A stretch of 64,000 nucleotides of DNA from the NCBI GenBank assembly GCA_013180625.2, contig SNVD02010228.1:253501-317500 (forward strand), in the 5' to 3' direction. Each line of letters opens with the position of its first letter. Positions within the stretch are counted from its first letter, which is position 1. The DNA comes from Boswellia sacra (Eukaryota; Streptophyta; Magnoliopsida; Sapindales; Burseraceae). The notes under the pieces are model-generated. The model worked only from the letters and a program-made list of their open reading frames with translations, was not told the origin of the DNA and searched no databases. Shown here piece after piece: positions 1 to 12,275 of this stretch. The position numbers and the translations under genes are program-made.

Positions 1-349
1 TGCTAGGTGAGGTGGCCTATGGATTTGTTTTTGATTTTTAAGTGTAGCAGAGTTATGTTAATTGTGTTAAAGCTTGATGAAGAGAAGGGAGAATGGGTTC
101 GTGTGATGGATGTTGGTGGATAAACTGTTTTTTTTGGGTGATGATTGTTCATTCGCTCTCTCGGCTAAAGAATTTAGCGAATGCATAGGCAATTGTATTT
201 ATTTGAAGAGTAAGCCTAAAAATGAAGATGATTATCATAGAGAACGTGCTACGGTTTTTGAATGGGACGATGGAAATTGTAAGCCCCAACATTGTTTTGC
301 AAGCATTTGCTTGCGTTCACGATTTTCTGGCCTCCACCGTCTTGGCTGA
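1..349 (+). pseudogene. F-box/DUF295-type gene, C-terminal remnant
   Basis: The plus strand encodes a stretch typical of the C-terminal half of plant DUF295 (SKIP23-like) F-box proteins: LKLDEEKGEWVRVMDVGG at about 67-120, then LFFLGDDCSFALSAKEF, then a C-terminal SICLRSRFSGLHRLG ending in TGA at 347-349. The first part ends at a TAA directly after DVGG, and the rest continues in another frame, so there is a frameshift near 121. A second frame break lies near 40. The N-terminal half lies outside the window. Family members are SCF ubiquitin-ligase substrate adaptors. I cannot tell whether this is a pseudogene or a poorly assembled gene end, but two breaks in 120 bases favour decay. Confidence 0.6.
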
Positions 350-2245
350 AGCAACAGTACATCTTTGCTTCTCCTCCTCATTGATTATAGGTATTTTTAT
401 TGATCTATTCTTCGTCTTGTAAACAAATGTATAGTATAGTTGATTATCTTCTGCCCACAATGTGGGTTCTATAAATTGAATTTTTTTGTAATCTCCCGGA
501 TTTTTGGTAGCCCTAGCTGTTGATTCTTTATATTAGGTTATTTTATATCTGTCCCATATTATTTACATATTTAGTTCCTCCTTCCTTAACTAGCAACTTT
601 TGATTTTTATTTTAACTCTATTGTTTACGCACCAGTAAGGATTCTAACTCTATTGTTTAAAATCATTGTCAAAAAGATACCATTCTTTTAAATTTGGCTT
701 GCTGTGTTGGATTTTATTAAATCAACTGTTATTTTAGATTACATTTGCAGTTGTGACAAAACATAGACTCTTGAACATGAAATTCTTTTTATTATTATCA
801 AGAGTTGAACTAATGAAGCATCTGCCTTTAGATAAGTCTAGACAGCATTTAAAAAACACTTTGGAGATAACTGTTTTTGCTACACTATGTACTGCAACTT
901 CATGGATTCTGAGCCACAAGCTAAAATAGATTTTTAATTCATATAGTTTTTGACATTGGTCGTGCATTAAAGTCTCACTGCATTATTTGAGTCGCCTTAA
1001 TCTTGCCCAACAAATGTGACTTACATAATAGTAACTACCCAAAATAATCAATATTAATCCGGATGGAATGATTCTCAAATTAATCTTTAAACTCTGAGAA
1101 CGAAGATTAATAGGACTCATAAGAAATTGCACTGTAACATTAATTAGCATTTATCCTGTTTATGCTTTTAAGTGCAGTGGCATCTATCCTGTTTATGTTG
1201 TTAAGTACTAAGAAACAATTTGTCTTGTTTATGATATTTAGTACTAACTCTTCAGCATCTGAGACATGTCTTGATTTAATTTTCTCTAAAAAATTGAAGG
1301 AATAAGCATACAAATAGGGTCTAAATCAATTCTAAAACAGAATAAAGAAATTAATTGATCTCCAAAGAAGGGGAATTTCCATTTTAAAGTATTAATCCTT
1401 GTTGAAAAAGAATACAAATAAAGGAAACTATAAGTTCCTGTAAACGGACTAAGCATGATCTGCTTTCTTCCAAACGAAGTATGACTTTTGGAATAAGGAT
1501 GAACCAAACTTCTTACTTATGGTTAACAATTAACATTGACCACAAGGTAGAAATTCCAGTTCGGCTGTGATGATATTCTCTGCTCCTACGAGAACTCTTC
1601 CAACGAGGACTCTCGAATGGGAACCATTGCCGTTAGGTCCACTTCTAGTAAGGTAATTGATTGTTGCCGGTTTGGAATTTCTTTAGTTTTTCTAGCGACT
1701 GAATGGAAAATTTTTGGATTTCGTGTTTGTGGATTTGGGAATTTTGTTTCTAGAGACGTGATTGGAGTTTTTTGATTGGAATTAGTTTAATTTCTTTTTT
1801 TTTTAATTGAAAGTTTCTTTACTAAGGATTATGTTAAGATTTTATGTATTCTTTAGGAGAACTAGCTGAATGAGGAGTGAAAAGGTTGAAATTTATGCTG
1901 AGCTCAGTGTAATGACTGTTTTGTTAATTTCGATGTCATTATTGGGAATTGCCCAGGAGCTGAAACTTGAAATGGGATTCTGGATTTGATTTTTAGGTTT
2001 TTTGAGTAATTTGGTGTAAATGCAATTTTGGGTTGGCAGTTTAATATTTTGATTTAAACATGGGCTAAACTTTGCCTACTGCTTATGCTGTCTTATGTAT
2101 GCATGCGCCCAGATCATTTTGATGCTAGCTAGTGTTTGTTTCTGCCGTGTCTTTATATATTTATCAATGAGGCTGCCATTGTATCTCACCAGGTTTTCTG
2201 CATTTGTTTTCTGTACGAATTTTATAAGAGCAAAAGGGCAAGACC
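350..2245. other. AT-rich intergenic DNA, no gene recognised
   Basis: Only short open frames without recognisable motifs are present. A locally less AT-rich patch around 1575-1680 could be part of a transcribed leader or exon, but I cannot assign it. Confidence 0.4.
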
Positions 2246-2269
2246 ATCCAAGTAGAAAAAGGGCCAACA

Positions 2270-2495
2270 GCAACGTGCATTGCACATTGCGAAACTCCTT
2301 CCACAACATGCTGGCGTGTGTTGCTGTTCTGCTTATTGTGAAAAATCCCTAACCTACGACATCACACATTGCGCATCACCAAAGGTCCTTCTTCTTGTTG
2401 TAGTAAACGATTTCGCTAGGCCATGCATTTTTGAACTTTTAGCAATGTGCATTGCCAAATGGCAACTTTTTGCCAACATGCAATGCGTTACCCTA
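2270..2495. repeat. left subterminal repeat cluster (GCAATGTGCA words)
   Basis: Words built on GCAATG/CATTGC recur in both orientations here (GCAACGTGCATTGCACATTG near 2271, GCAATGTGCATTGCC near 2443, CAACATGCAATGCG near 2474). A matching cluster lies at 6615-6725, which suggests paired subterminal regions of one element. Confidence 0.5.
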
Positions 2496-5059
2496 GGTGT
2501 TATATGTATTAATATATATTTTTTATAATGCTCTTTTTTCTGTAGTTTGTAATGATTATAATATTTATAATTATACAAATTATAATACAAATGATTACAC
2601 TAAAGTACACAATTAAATATAATATCAAAGTGCGTATTTAAATTAAAATAAACATCATTACAATACTAAAAGTTCAAGTATTTGTTTCTATATAATGGTA
2701 TCCTTATTGGCTTAGAATAAGGAAACAATAAGTACTACATGATTACGATATGGAAATACCACAAATGAAACAACCATTGGAAATGAAAATATGTCTTTTG
2801 CAACTCTTTAATTCTTTAATCTTCTTGAAGCAATTTGATAAACACCAACAAATCCTATAGAAGAACATATGAACAACTCTGAAGAAAATTAGTGGAGTGT
2901 AATAAACAAGTATTATAAATTTCATTTAAATTTTCATTATAAATAGAACACAACTTATAAAAATTCCTTACTCAAAGGGTACATGCACGTCTTCTTTTTT
3001 CTTTGCAAGTGGAGTTCTTTACATTTTTAGTCAACAAAGGCTACTTGTTAAGTAATTATAGTGGTTTAGTTTATTAATTTTGAGACCTGAAAATATAATC
3101 TATATATGTTACGCAAAATAAAGCTCTCTTTGCTAGCTGAAAATATATAATTTAATATCAATACAGCACTTCTCAACTGCTTAGGACAGGAAAGAAAAAC
3201 ATCAGGTCACAAAGTTCATCTTGTAAAAGAAGCCCTTGAACTAAGTCCAGATGACAAGGTCAAGGTCAAAAATTAATAATTTTCCCATCTTTTAAGGGAA
3301 GAGGATTATCCAAGTACACTGAGTTGAAGAAATAGCTAGAAATAGCTAGATTGTGGAAAGAAGTACATCAAGCTGAATGAAGTTTTAACAGTAGGTGCAC
3401 TGTATATCTAAAGGCAACAATAAAAGCTCACCACACAAATACATCAGAAGGTCTGCTCTACTTCACAACACTTCTTCACCGAAGTTCTACACCATCAAGT
3501 ACATATTGCTAGCTTTGTATAAACCTGAAAGCTTTACAAGATAACCACTTTAGTGAACTTAATTAGATTACTTCAACCGTTAAGCCTAATCAGAAAGCTT
3601 CAATTAATATTCTTGTTTTTTACTTATCTACTTGAGGATGATTATAAAATAAAAATCAAATGCATGAATTCAAGCCCAACCAAGAATAATTGGATAAAAA
3701 TGTTAAATACAACTACGGCTTGCAAAGCAAAAAATTTTGCAACAAAGCTTTATCAGTTTAAAAAAATAGGAATAAATATAATCTAATCTTCCAGCAAAGC
3801 TTTATCACAAGTTTAACTACTCAATTTGATTCAAATAAGTGGCTTAAGATCATGATAAGCGATAGAATTTGCACTGAACAACAACCTGGTTGCAAGTTTC
3901 CACATTAGAATAGCAAACTGTAGGTTTCTGTTCTGTGCAAAAACTACTCAAGACAACCCAAGACAACAGATATTTTACAGGTAAATCATTAAGCATATAA
4001 CAAAAACAAAGTGTAGTTACGTATTAGAAGTGGATGTATCCATATAAAAAGCAAAAACCAACACTGGAGCATAAACTGTCAAAATGAATGAAGCCCTCCC
4101 ATATACAAACCAAAATCCAATCTTGTCCTCTTGAATTATTTAAACTCAGATAAAAAATATCTTGCTCTTAATGAAAAACTAAAAAAACCATTGGATAAAC
4201 ACTATGCCAATGTCTAAGTTATCTATTTTTTCCTGCATCTGCTATATATGTGTACAGGACTTGCATAGACAAGAATTTGTGTTCTGCATCATTGCTAAAG
4301 CTTTTAACCCTTTAAATAATTAAATTATTCTCAACCTTTATCATGGTGCACAGCCTTGCTGTATAATTTGCAAAATCAGAAAAGATAGGAAACACATACA
4401 AACTAAGGAAATAATAAAAACATAGCATCAATAAATAGATTTATAACTAAGAATATTATTTTAGCATGTACCTAAACTATATTTTCAACTAAATTAGCAA
4501 GTTTAACGGGTAGTTCAATCCAAGCACCTCCCTTCCCTTGAATTCTTTTCTTTTGGTTTGTTTTTGCAAGATGAATAAACTTATATTCTCTACCAGAGAA
4601 AACCCACTGAACTCAAGATCAAACCTATTTTGCTTAGCATTTAACAAATATACACTTATTGATCAAATTAGCAAAATTTGGACTAAATAACACCAAAAAT
4701 AACTCATAAGACAACATCGGTTCAACTAACTAGCAAACTTTTAGAATATATAGAGTTAAAAAGAAGAAAAAGAAGAATCATAGATCATAAGTCGCACCAA
4801 CATTACAAATAGATGAGCTGGAATTTTTTTTTAAAAAAACAGACTAACATAAAGTTGCTATGTTGAATTAATCCAGAACTTTTTTTTTTAATTTTTAGTA
4901 TCACCAAAACTAAATTTTGTTTGCCTCATCTAGTAATAAGCGCCATATACTGAACCCCTATGGTTAAACCCCGCTTTTCAAACTCCAAATGAACACCAAA
5001 AAAAAAAAAAAGTAAATACAAACAAACCAGATTTTTTCATGTAAAAGTATAAGCATGTT

Positions 5060-5390
5060 TTGATGTACCTTGAAAAAGGGAAACTCAAGAGGAGACAAGT
5101 TGTTCATAGTCCTAGCAATAGCCATAGTCATAGAAGCAAAATAGAGCAACAGAACTTTCCAATGGCACATGGGTTTTGCGATATTGCTCTCTCTCTTTAC
5201 TCTCTGGGTTTCCTGCCAATCAGAGAAAAAGAAAAAAGGAAAAGAGATAATAAAATTAAAGAAAAGAGACAAATCTTAACTTCAGTTATCAGCTATTAGA
5301 CATATTATCATTTTTCCCTGGTCTTTGCTCCACAATCTCCATCTTTAGTTTAGCAACAAAATTCTCCTTAGAAAATTCAGAGCCTGCAGA
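5060..5390 (-). pseudogene. two exon-like pieces of an unrecognised gene
   Basis: On the minus strand, a T-rich tract ending in CTCTGCAG precedes an open stretch ending in MEIVEQRPGKNDNMSNS and a stop (about 5296-5388). Further along, a tract ending GATTGGCAG is followed by a short untranslated-like stretch and an ATG-initiated piece starting MCHWKVLLLYFASMTMAIA (about 5067-5190), which ends at a plausible donor (AAG|GTACAT). The second piece begins with a hydrophobic segment that could be a signal peptide. I do not recognise a family. The position between the putative ends of a CACTA-like element would fit captured host DNA, but ordinary chance open frames are not excluded. Confidence 0.25.
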
Positions 5391-5499
5391 GGAATGAACA
5401 AAAACAAGATAAGGTGAAGTAGTGTAAAACATCCAGAAAATATTTAAAAAACAAAAAAAAAAATTGCTAGAAACTTGTAAGATGACATCTAATACCACA

Positions 5500-6614
5500 G
5501 CCTTATTTTAGAAATCAAATTATTTAAGTAACACGAATTTGGTAACCAAAGTAGAAGATAGGATTTATACTTATAAAATGACAGGGAGGAGAGCCGGTAG
5601 AGGTGGCCGTCACAGATAAGATAAAATTTTATTATTTAATATTTTCTTAGTTATAATTTGTTATCTAAATATTTTTAATCTAATAGATCTATAGTTAATC
5701 ATAAATTATATTGTTTAAATAAAATATTTATCTTGCTAATTTAATTTCTAAATATTTATTTAAATAAATAAATGAAATTGCTATAATTTTAAATAAATTT
5801 CACTACAAAATAATTTTATATATTTCTTAAAATTTTTAATGTTAAAATTTTAATTTTAATAAACTAAAAATTAAATAACAAAAAAATTATATATCAAATT
5901 AAACAATTAAAAGTAATTTGAAAAATTAAATTATTGTATTTTGATAGTTAATACGTTTTAATGAAAATTTAATTTAAGTAATTGTAGACAAAGAGGATAC
6001 TATATATTTGAAGGCACTCATCTTTAAATTTTATAGATAAGTGATGACTTTTCAGAAATTCAAAATATTATAGCCAAGAACTCAAAATCTTCTTACATTT
6101 TTAATTTCTTTATTTCATTTAAATTCAAATATGAAATTAGCATAATTTTTATAACATTTAAAATTCAAAGTAAATTTACCTTTTTTTAGAATTTAACATG
6201 ATATTTTAATTTAATAGTATAAAAGTTACATTTTCTTATTTTAAACATTTTCTTTATTTTAATATTTGATATTTTGTTTTTAATTGCTTTGAAATTATAA
6301 AATAATTTTATTTATTTCATACAACTTCCAAGTTTAAAAGTATACTTTTCTATAATTTAATATTTAAAAATCTATTATTTTGACAAAGACAATAATATTG
6401 TGTTTTATTTAAATATTTTTAAAATATATTTTTTTATTTTATAAATCAATAATAGAATAATATTATTTAATTAATATTTTTATATTTTATTTAAATTCAA
6501 AGTGTTAAATTAGTGTAGTTTCTTTATTTGCAATTTTATTTTGTTTACTTTAAGATTTTATATATTTCTTCCTGATTTTAAGAATTAATTTAAAAATAAA
6601 TAAAAAATATATTT
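5500..6614. other. extremely AT-rich stretch, no gene
   Basis: Long runs of A and T with many short imperfect TTTAAATA-type repeats and no coding frame of note. It lies inside the putative 2.25-6.76 kb element. Confidence 0.5.
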
Positions 6615-6757
6615 GCAATGTGCACAGATTGCATGTTGCAAAATTGCACGCTTCTGCAACATGTTGCAATATTTAGTTGAATGTAATTTTTTGCATTGTG
6701 TAAGAAATGCATGTTGTGAAAAGTCTGTTGCCACATGACCTTTTTTTCTAGTATTAA

Positions 6758-8278
6758 CATTTCTTTCTAATGTCTATAGCCAGCCAGATGATTCTCTCAA
6801 CCAGGAAGTCGTTTCTATAGTTGAAATTACCATGAAAAAACATAATTTTGTTTTCCCAAAGGAATCAATTCATGTTTATCTCAAGTTGGAATCGTATTGA
6901 AATAATTTTGATAAATCAATGAATTAGGAGATTAAATTATATGACATTGTAATTATCCATCTAATTATTTTTTTCTAACTTAGGCCGTAAAAAAAGTTGA
7001 TTGTAGATAAGTTATAAATATAACATTATTTATAATTTAATACAAAGGAATATGATATAATGTTCCAACTTTTTAATTGGTACTAATTAACTGTAGACCC
7101 TTTCCCCTAAGAAATAAAAAAATATTTTCTACTCAAGCTCCATCATGTAATGCATGCCAACGGAAAAGATTGGAGAGGATTGTAATAGAACAAAACAAAA
7201 GGTGTTGAGCCAAGAACCCACTCATTCCCAGATAATATAAAATAGAAAATGGTAGATGTCATCTCCTTCAAGTCACACTTGCTTTCCACTATACATCAAG
7301 TCAAATAAAGTTTTACTAAAATATTTCGCTAGTTTTGAACTGGATGTTATTTATTCGATTACGGAATCAACAATTATATGATACCTGTCTCAAACCACAA
7401 CCATGGCTGGTCAAAAATCAAAATCAAAGAGTCACGCTCTGCAAATTCTAAATCAAGGATCCGATTCTAGGTTTCTTTTTAAATTACTCTACGACCCCAG
7501 GGAAGGATTCTGTCCCATTATTATTGAACAGATCATTTCATTCTCTGTCGTTTTGTTTCTTGGGCAAGGATTTTAAATTAACTCCTGATTAGAATAGGAT
7601 TTGAGTTAAAACTTGAAAGACATGTTGCTATCGTATTAAAAGGAAATTAAATAAAATTATAAAATGACACAAATTAAGAGGGTGAGTTGGAAGTTGACCC
7701 ATTTCTATAAAGTTTAATAATAATACTAGATTTATAATCCAAAGTCTATAACCAGATATTGCAGCTTAAATAATAAAATCTTATTGATGATATAATTTTT
7801 TTTCTTCATTTTTGTTTTTTACTCCTCTAGTGAAATTTTTCTATTTAGACTGTCAGTCATAAACTTTTGGTTGTATTTGAATTATAAGTTTAGTACTATT
7901 TTAAATGCTATGATATTTTCTCCTAAAAATTACTTCAATGCCCTTTTTCAAATATTGTATGAGACAATAGACAGAGAATTCGACAGTTAGCAACAAACAT
8001 TGGACACCTATCTTTTTTATTTTTTAAGAATTTTACTGTTCCATCATATCAAATTATATGAGGTTTTTTTTTTTAAAAGAAAAATTGAATTTGATGAAGG
8101 AATTTGTAAGTGAATATTATTCTTCCCTATTACTTAAATAAATTTGTAGATATAGAGCTTTGAAGTAAATATTATTCTTATAACAATTGCATTAGCCATA
8201 GAATTATCACATTATTATAACCTCGCTACATCGTATTTTCGTTCATATTGGTTTAGGGTTTCAATTTCTTGAGTAACC
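6758..8278. other. intergenic DNA upstream of a broken F-box gene
   Basis: No coding frames with recognisable motifs. The last 100-200 bases are presumably the promoter and leader of the F-box start at 8279. Confidence 0.4.
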
Positions 8279-8467
8279 ATGGTCGCAACCAGACCTAATT
8301 GGTCGAATCTGCCTGAAGACATACTCGGCATTATTGCTCAACACCTCCTGCTCCACTAACTCATCGACGTCATTCGATTTCGTATAGTTTGTAAGTCGTT
8401 TCGATCCTCATCCTCAGATGTTGTCCATTTAAAACCTATAATCCGACGATCTTTCCCCCCTTTTTTT
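8279..8467 (+). pseudogene. F-box/DUF295-type gene, N-terminal part, interrupted by a copia element
   Basis: From the ATG at 8279 the frame reads MVATRPNWSNLPEDILGII, the start of an F-box domain (the NLPEDILxxI helix), followed after a stop by LIDVIRFRIVCKSFRSSS, the second half of the F-box, in the same frame. The in-frame TAA is at 8357-8359, between these halves. Coding similarity ends at 8467, exactly where the TG of a copia LTR begins, and I find no continuation after the element. The gene has therefore lost its 3' part as well as carrying a stop. The start matches the family's usual N-terminus, and the F-box remnant at 1-349 may belong to the same family cluster. Confidence 0.7.
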
Positions 8468-8856
8468 TGTTGGGGATGTAATGCAAACTCAGAACACATT
8501 TTGGGAGAAAAATGACTTGTATTAACAGAGAAAATTAATATACAAGAATTACACAAAAACTCCCCTAAATTTTTTGGAGTTCAACCTGGCTCTCTAACAC
8601 TCAGAACTCTCTGGTTCTAATTCCTGAACTCTCTCTGGAGTTTCTATAATGCATGAACAAGGCAGAATTTGTCCCATATTTATAGGAAAAATTCTGCATA
8701 TATTTTCAAATCAATTTGGCCACTACCTTTGACTTTCAAAATGGGAGGTGCCTAACTAATTTGACTATCAAAGCATTCACATGGGAGGGATTCTGGAAGC
8801 CATGCATGAGCTCATCAGAATTCTAGAACTCATGCATGTCATGCATGAGCTCATCA
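8468..8856 (-). repeat. copia 3' LTR
   Basis: About 389 bases bounded by TG (TGTTGGGGATG at 8468) and CA (GCTCATCA ending at 8856). Immediately outside, on the minus strand, is the purine tract GATGAAGGGGGATAA, the polypurine tract that primes plus-strand synthesis and fixes the LTR start. The outer edge coincides with the end of F-box coding similarity. Confidence 0.75.
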
Positions 8857-8902
8857 ATTATCCCCCTTCATCCCATGTGAAAGGGAGTAACAACAAAAGT
8901 AA

Positions 8903-9684
8903 TTAGACAGCTTCTATTCCAACTATGTCTCTGCATAGTTCTAGCTTGTCTCTGGTGACCACTTTTGTTAACATGTCAGCTGGATTCTCTTTAGTATGGA
9001 TCTTCACTAGTTTTAACAGTTGCTTGTCCATCACCTCGCGTATCCAATGATAGCGAATGTCGATATGCTTCGTTCGAGAATGGTACATTGAATTCTTGCT
9101 CAAATCCAGAGCACTTTGACTATCACAGTGTACTTTGTACTCCTTTTGCTCAATCCCAAGTTCTTGGAGAAACCGCTTCAACCACAACATTTCTTTTCTA
9201 GCTTCCGCTGCGGCAATGTATTCTGCCTTTGTCGTGGATAGCGCAACACACTTCTGTAGTCTTGACTGCCATGACACAGCTCCCCCTGCAAAAGTGTAAA
9301 CAAAACCTAATGTAGATTTCCTACTGTCAGGATCTCCGACCATATCTGAATCTGTATAGCCTTCCAAGATTGGATCAGTTCCCCATAACACAAACATATC
9401 TTCGAAGTACCTTTAAGGTATCTGAGAATCCACTTGACTGCCTCCCAATGTTCTTTCCCTGGGTTGGAAAGGAATTTGCTCATAACTCCTATAGCATGAG
9501 CAATATCTGGCCTTGTACACACCATGGCATACATCAAACTTCCGACACCAGAAGAATAGGGCACCGACACCATATCCTCTATCTCTTTCTTGGATGAGGG
9601 AGATGATCTCTTGCTCAGCTTGAAATGATTAGCCAGTGGTATACTAACTGGCTTAGCACCGTCCATGTTGAACCTTTGAATCAC
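8903..9684 (-). pseudogene. copia pol, RT end and RNase H
   Basis: Two overlapping minus frames, 9307-9684 and 8903-9397, together cover the RT C-terminal region (VPYSSGVGSLMYAMVCTRPD, LRYLKGTS) and the RNase H domain (GYTDSDMVGDPDSRKST, AEYIAAAEA, VHCDSQSALDLSKN, HYHSRTKHIDIRYH-like end). The expected acidic residues of RNase H are present. The two frames differ, so a frameshift lies near 9390. The frame is shared with the RT piece upstream, separated by a stop at about 9736. Confidence 0.85.
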
Positions 9685-9735
9685 ACGTTCAACATATTTC
9701 TCTTGAGACAGCCATAATTTCTTCTGTTTCCTGTC

Positions 9736-10401
9736 TCAACGAATGTGCATCCCCAAGATTTGCTGAGTTGGTCCTAAGTCCTTCATATCGAAGGTTTTTG
9801 AAAGTTCCTTCTTCAACTGCTTTATTTTTGTTGCATCCTTCCTGATTATCAACATGTCGTCTACATATAATATTAATGCAACAAAGTCTCCACCTGGAAG
9901 TTTCTGAAAGTAGACACATTGGTCTGCAGCGGTTCTTTTGTACCCATGACTCACCATGAAGGAGTCAAATTTTTTGTACCATTGCTTTGGTGCTTGTTTG
10001 AGGCCATACAAGCTCTTTTTGAGCTTGCACACGAGGTGTTCTTTTTCTTGAACCTCGAATCCTTCTGGCTGCTCCATGTAGATTTTTTCATGCAAGTCTC
10101 CATGAAGAAATACTGTCTTCACATCCATCTGTTCAAGCTCCAAATCAAGACTTGCGGTCAATCCGAGGATGACGCGGATTAAGGACATTTTTACTGCCGG
10201 TGAGAAGATCTCGTCAAAGTCAATTCCTTTCTGCTGAAGGAATCCTTTTACCACCAATCGGGCTTTGTGTTTCATCATCTTTCCTGTTCCATCTTTCTTG
10301 AGCTTGAATACCCACTTGTTCTTCAGTGCCTTCTTTCCGTCTGGGAGCTCGACCAGTTCATAAGTTTTGTTCTTCTCTAGAGAATTCATCTCATCTCTCA
10401 T
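9736..10401 (-). pseudogene. copia pol, reverse transcriptase core
   Basis: This 221-codon open stretch starts at a conserved MRDEMNSLEKNKTYELVELP and carries the copia RT landmarks GIDFDEIFSPAVKM, LEQMDVKTVFLHGDL, EGFEVQEKEH and the catalytic LYVDDMLII (the YVDD box). It is the best-preserved part of the element. It ends in a nonsense codon after LGMHIR, and the next piece resumes in the same frame. Upstream it is out of frame with the integrase C-terminal piece. Confidence 0.9.
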
Positions 10402-10634
10402 TGCGTGCAGCCATCGTTCTTTGTCTGGATGAGATAAAGCTTCATGAAAGCATTCTGGCTCCCCCTCATCAGTGAATAGTGTAACTCTGATTCCGGATAT
10501 CTCCTCGACGAAATCCGACCTCGCTCAAATCATCGTAGCTGAGGTTCTTCATTTCCAGGAGGTACAGCAACTTCTATAGGTGATTGTGGCTCCCCCGGCT
10601 CAGCAATCTCTTTATTTTCTTCCTCCTGATCTGC

Positions 10635-11729
10635 TTATGGAACTTCATCTGGTACTTCATCATTTCTTGTGGCATTTGGTGTTGAATCTGCAACAATATC
10701 TGGAGCACTGCTAGTGGGATTTATAGATATTGTTGTCTTTTTAGCGTCTTCATATGTTTGGTCTTTGTGAAATACGACATCTCTACTCCGGATGAATTTC
10801 TTTTCTTTGGGGTCCCATAATCTGTATCCAAATTCTTCATCTCTATAACTAATGAAGATACATGGAACAGTTCTTGCATCGAGCTTCTGTCTGAGCTCCT
10901 TGGATACATGTACGAAGGCTAAACAATCAAGCACTTTTAAATGATTATATGAGGGCTTTTTATTTGACCATACCTTTTCTGGAATCTCGAAGTTCAGCGG
11001 TGCCGATGGTGCTCTGTTGATTAAGTAATAGGCAGTGCGAACTGCCTCCCCCCACAATGGCTTGGGTAACTTAGCCAATCTGAGCATGCTTCTGACTCGT
11101 TCCATGATGGTTCGATTCATCCTCTCGGCCACTCCATTATGCTGTGGTGTGCGTGGGACTGTTGTTTCATGTCGAATGCCATATCTTCAATAGTAAGCAT
11201 TGAACTCTCTGGAAGTATACTCGCCTCCATTATCTGAACGGAGGCATTTTAATTTCTTGCCTATTTCACGTTCTACCATGGCGTGAAACTCCTTGAACTT
11301 CTCCAGAACTTCATCCTTCATCCTGAGGAAATATACCCACACTTTCCGAGAGGCGTCATCAATGAAGGTCAAGAAATACCTTTTGCCGCCTAAGGACTCG
11401 ACTTCGAGAGGTCCGCATACATCACTGTGTACTAGCTCCAACAACTTTGATTTCTTCACTGATGAGGAGCTGAATGACACCCTCCGTTGTTTCCCGTACA
11501 AACAATAGTCGCAAGGATGAGACGCTGCATCCTTGAAAATAGTGATCAGCTTTTTTTTCTGAAGGGTTGATAAACCCTTTTCACCCATGTGACTAAGCCT
11601 TTTATGCCACAAATCTAGAGGTACCTTGTTCTCTGCTACATGAAGGCTCTCTCCGTTTATCTTTACGTGGGTTCTGTAAAGATTATCACATAATTTACCT
11701 CGAGCAACCACCATGACTCCTTTCAACAT
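10635..11729 (-). pseudogene. copia pol, integrase
   Basis: Two pieces in one frame (11187-11729 and 10635-11132) separated by a nonsense codon after EFNAYY. The first contains the zinc-binding HHCC region (LWHKRLSHMGEKGLS, CDYCLYGKQ) and the first two acidic residues of the DDE triad (LVHSDVCGPL; CLRSDNGGEYTS). The second contains the AERMNRTIMERVRSML segment with the third acidic residue just upstream, then the copia integrase tail (FISYRDEEFGYRLWDPKEKK). A frameshift separates it from the RT. Confidence 0.87.
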
Positions 11730-11732
11730 CTT

Positions 11733-12275
11733 TCATGTACCATTGGTGAAGCAGCTCTCATAGCCTTGCTGATCAAAGGCTTTTACCGAGAGCAAGTTGA
11801 GATGAAGATCTGGCACATGACGAACATCCTTCAAAGTTATTTTGCATCCGACGTTTGTTTGGAATTGAATATCACCAATTCTCATAATTTTGGTGGTGTT
11901 GTTGTTTCCCATCTTCACTATCCCAAAGTCTCCTGCTTTGTATGTGGTGAAGATCTCTCTGCAAGGAGTGACGTGGTAGGAAGCTGCTGTGTCAATTACC
12001 CATTCTACTCCTTGGTCTGCTGTATGGAAGCACGTCTCTTCTGTACAAATGGTCACATCTTCTACAACTGTAACTCGTGGCTCGTTGCTACTTTGTGCTT
12101 GTGAACTCTCCTGGTTCTGCTTCTGAAGACTGCGACAATTTTTCTTCATGTGACCCTCTTTGCCACAGTGATAGCATTTGTAGGTGGGTCTCCGCCCATC
12201 TGTTGACCTGCCCCTTCTGTTTGTCTATCTGCCTCTGCTTTTACTTCTACCTCTTCCCCAATCTTCACCTCGAGA
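11733..12275 (-). pseudogene. copia gag end (zinc knuckle) and protease
   Basis: On the minus strand, CYHCGKEGHMKKNC (about 12135-12180) is a CCHC zinc knuckle. It is followed by a protease region with WVIDTAASYHVTPCREIF, where the DT(A/G)AS motif holds the catalytic aspartate, and by KMGNNNTTKIMRIGDI. It is in the same frame as gag, but two stops precede the knuckle (after MENRGR and after SKSRGR), and another follows CFTNGT at 11733. Confidence 0.85.

Larger units (their letters stand above)
2246..6757. mobile_element. decayed CACTA-like DNA transposon
   Basis: The left boundary reads CAAGTAGAAAAAGGGCCAAC (2249-2268). The reverse complement of the right boundary contains ACTAGAAAAAAAGG (about 6740-6753). 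Both resemble the CACTAGTAGAAAAAGGGC terminal repeat common in plant CACTA elements, but both have lost the exact CACTA start. Inside each end are repeated short words such as GCAATGTGCA, GCAACATGC and CATTGC, on the left at 2270-2495 and on the right at 6615-6725, as expected for subterminal transposase-binding repeats. No transposase is visible. The interior is AT-rich, with exon-like pieces on the minus strand near 5060-5400. The boundaries are inferred, and no 3 bp target duplication was established. Confidence 0.42.

Noticed and set aside
2095..2352. Plus-strand frame over the GCAATG repeats
   Set aside because: It coincides with the subterminal repeat cluster and overlaps other frames on both strands. 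No motif.
9919..10182. Plus-strand frame antisense to the reverse transcriptase
   Set aside because: It is a shadow of the RT coding sequence. Other antisense frames at 11293, 11766 and 12077 are likewise shadows.
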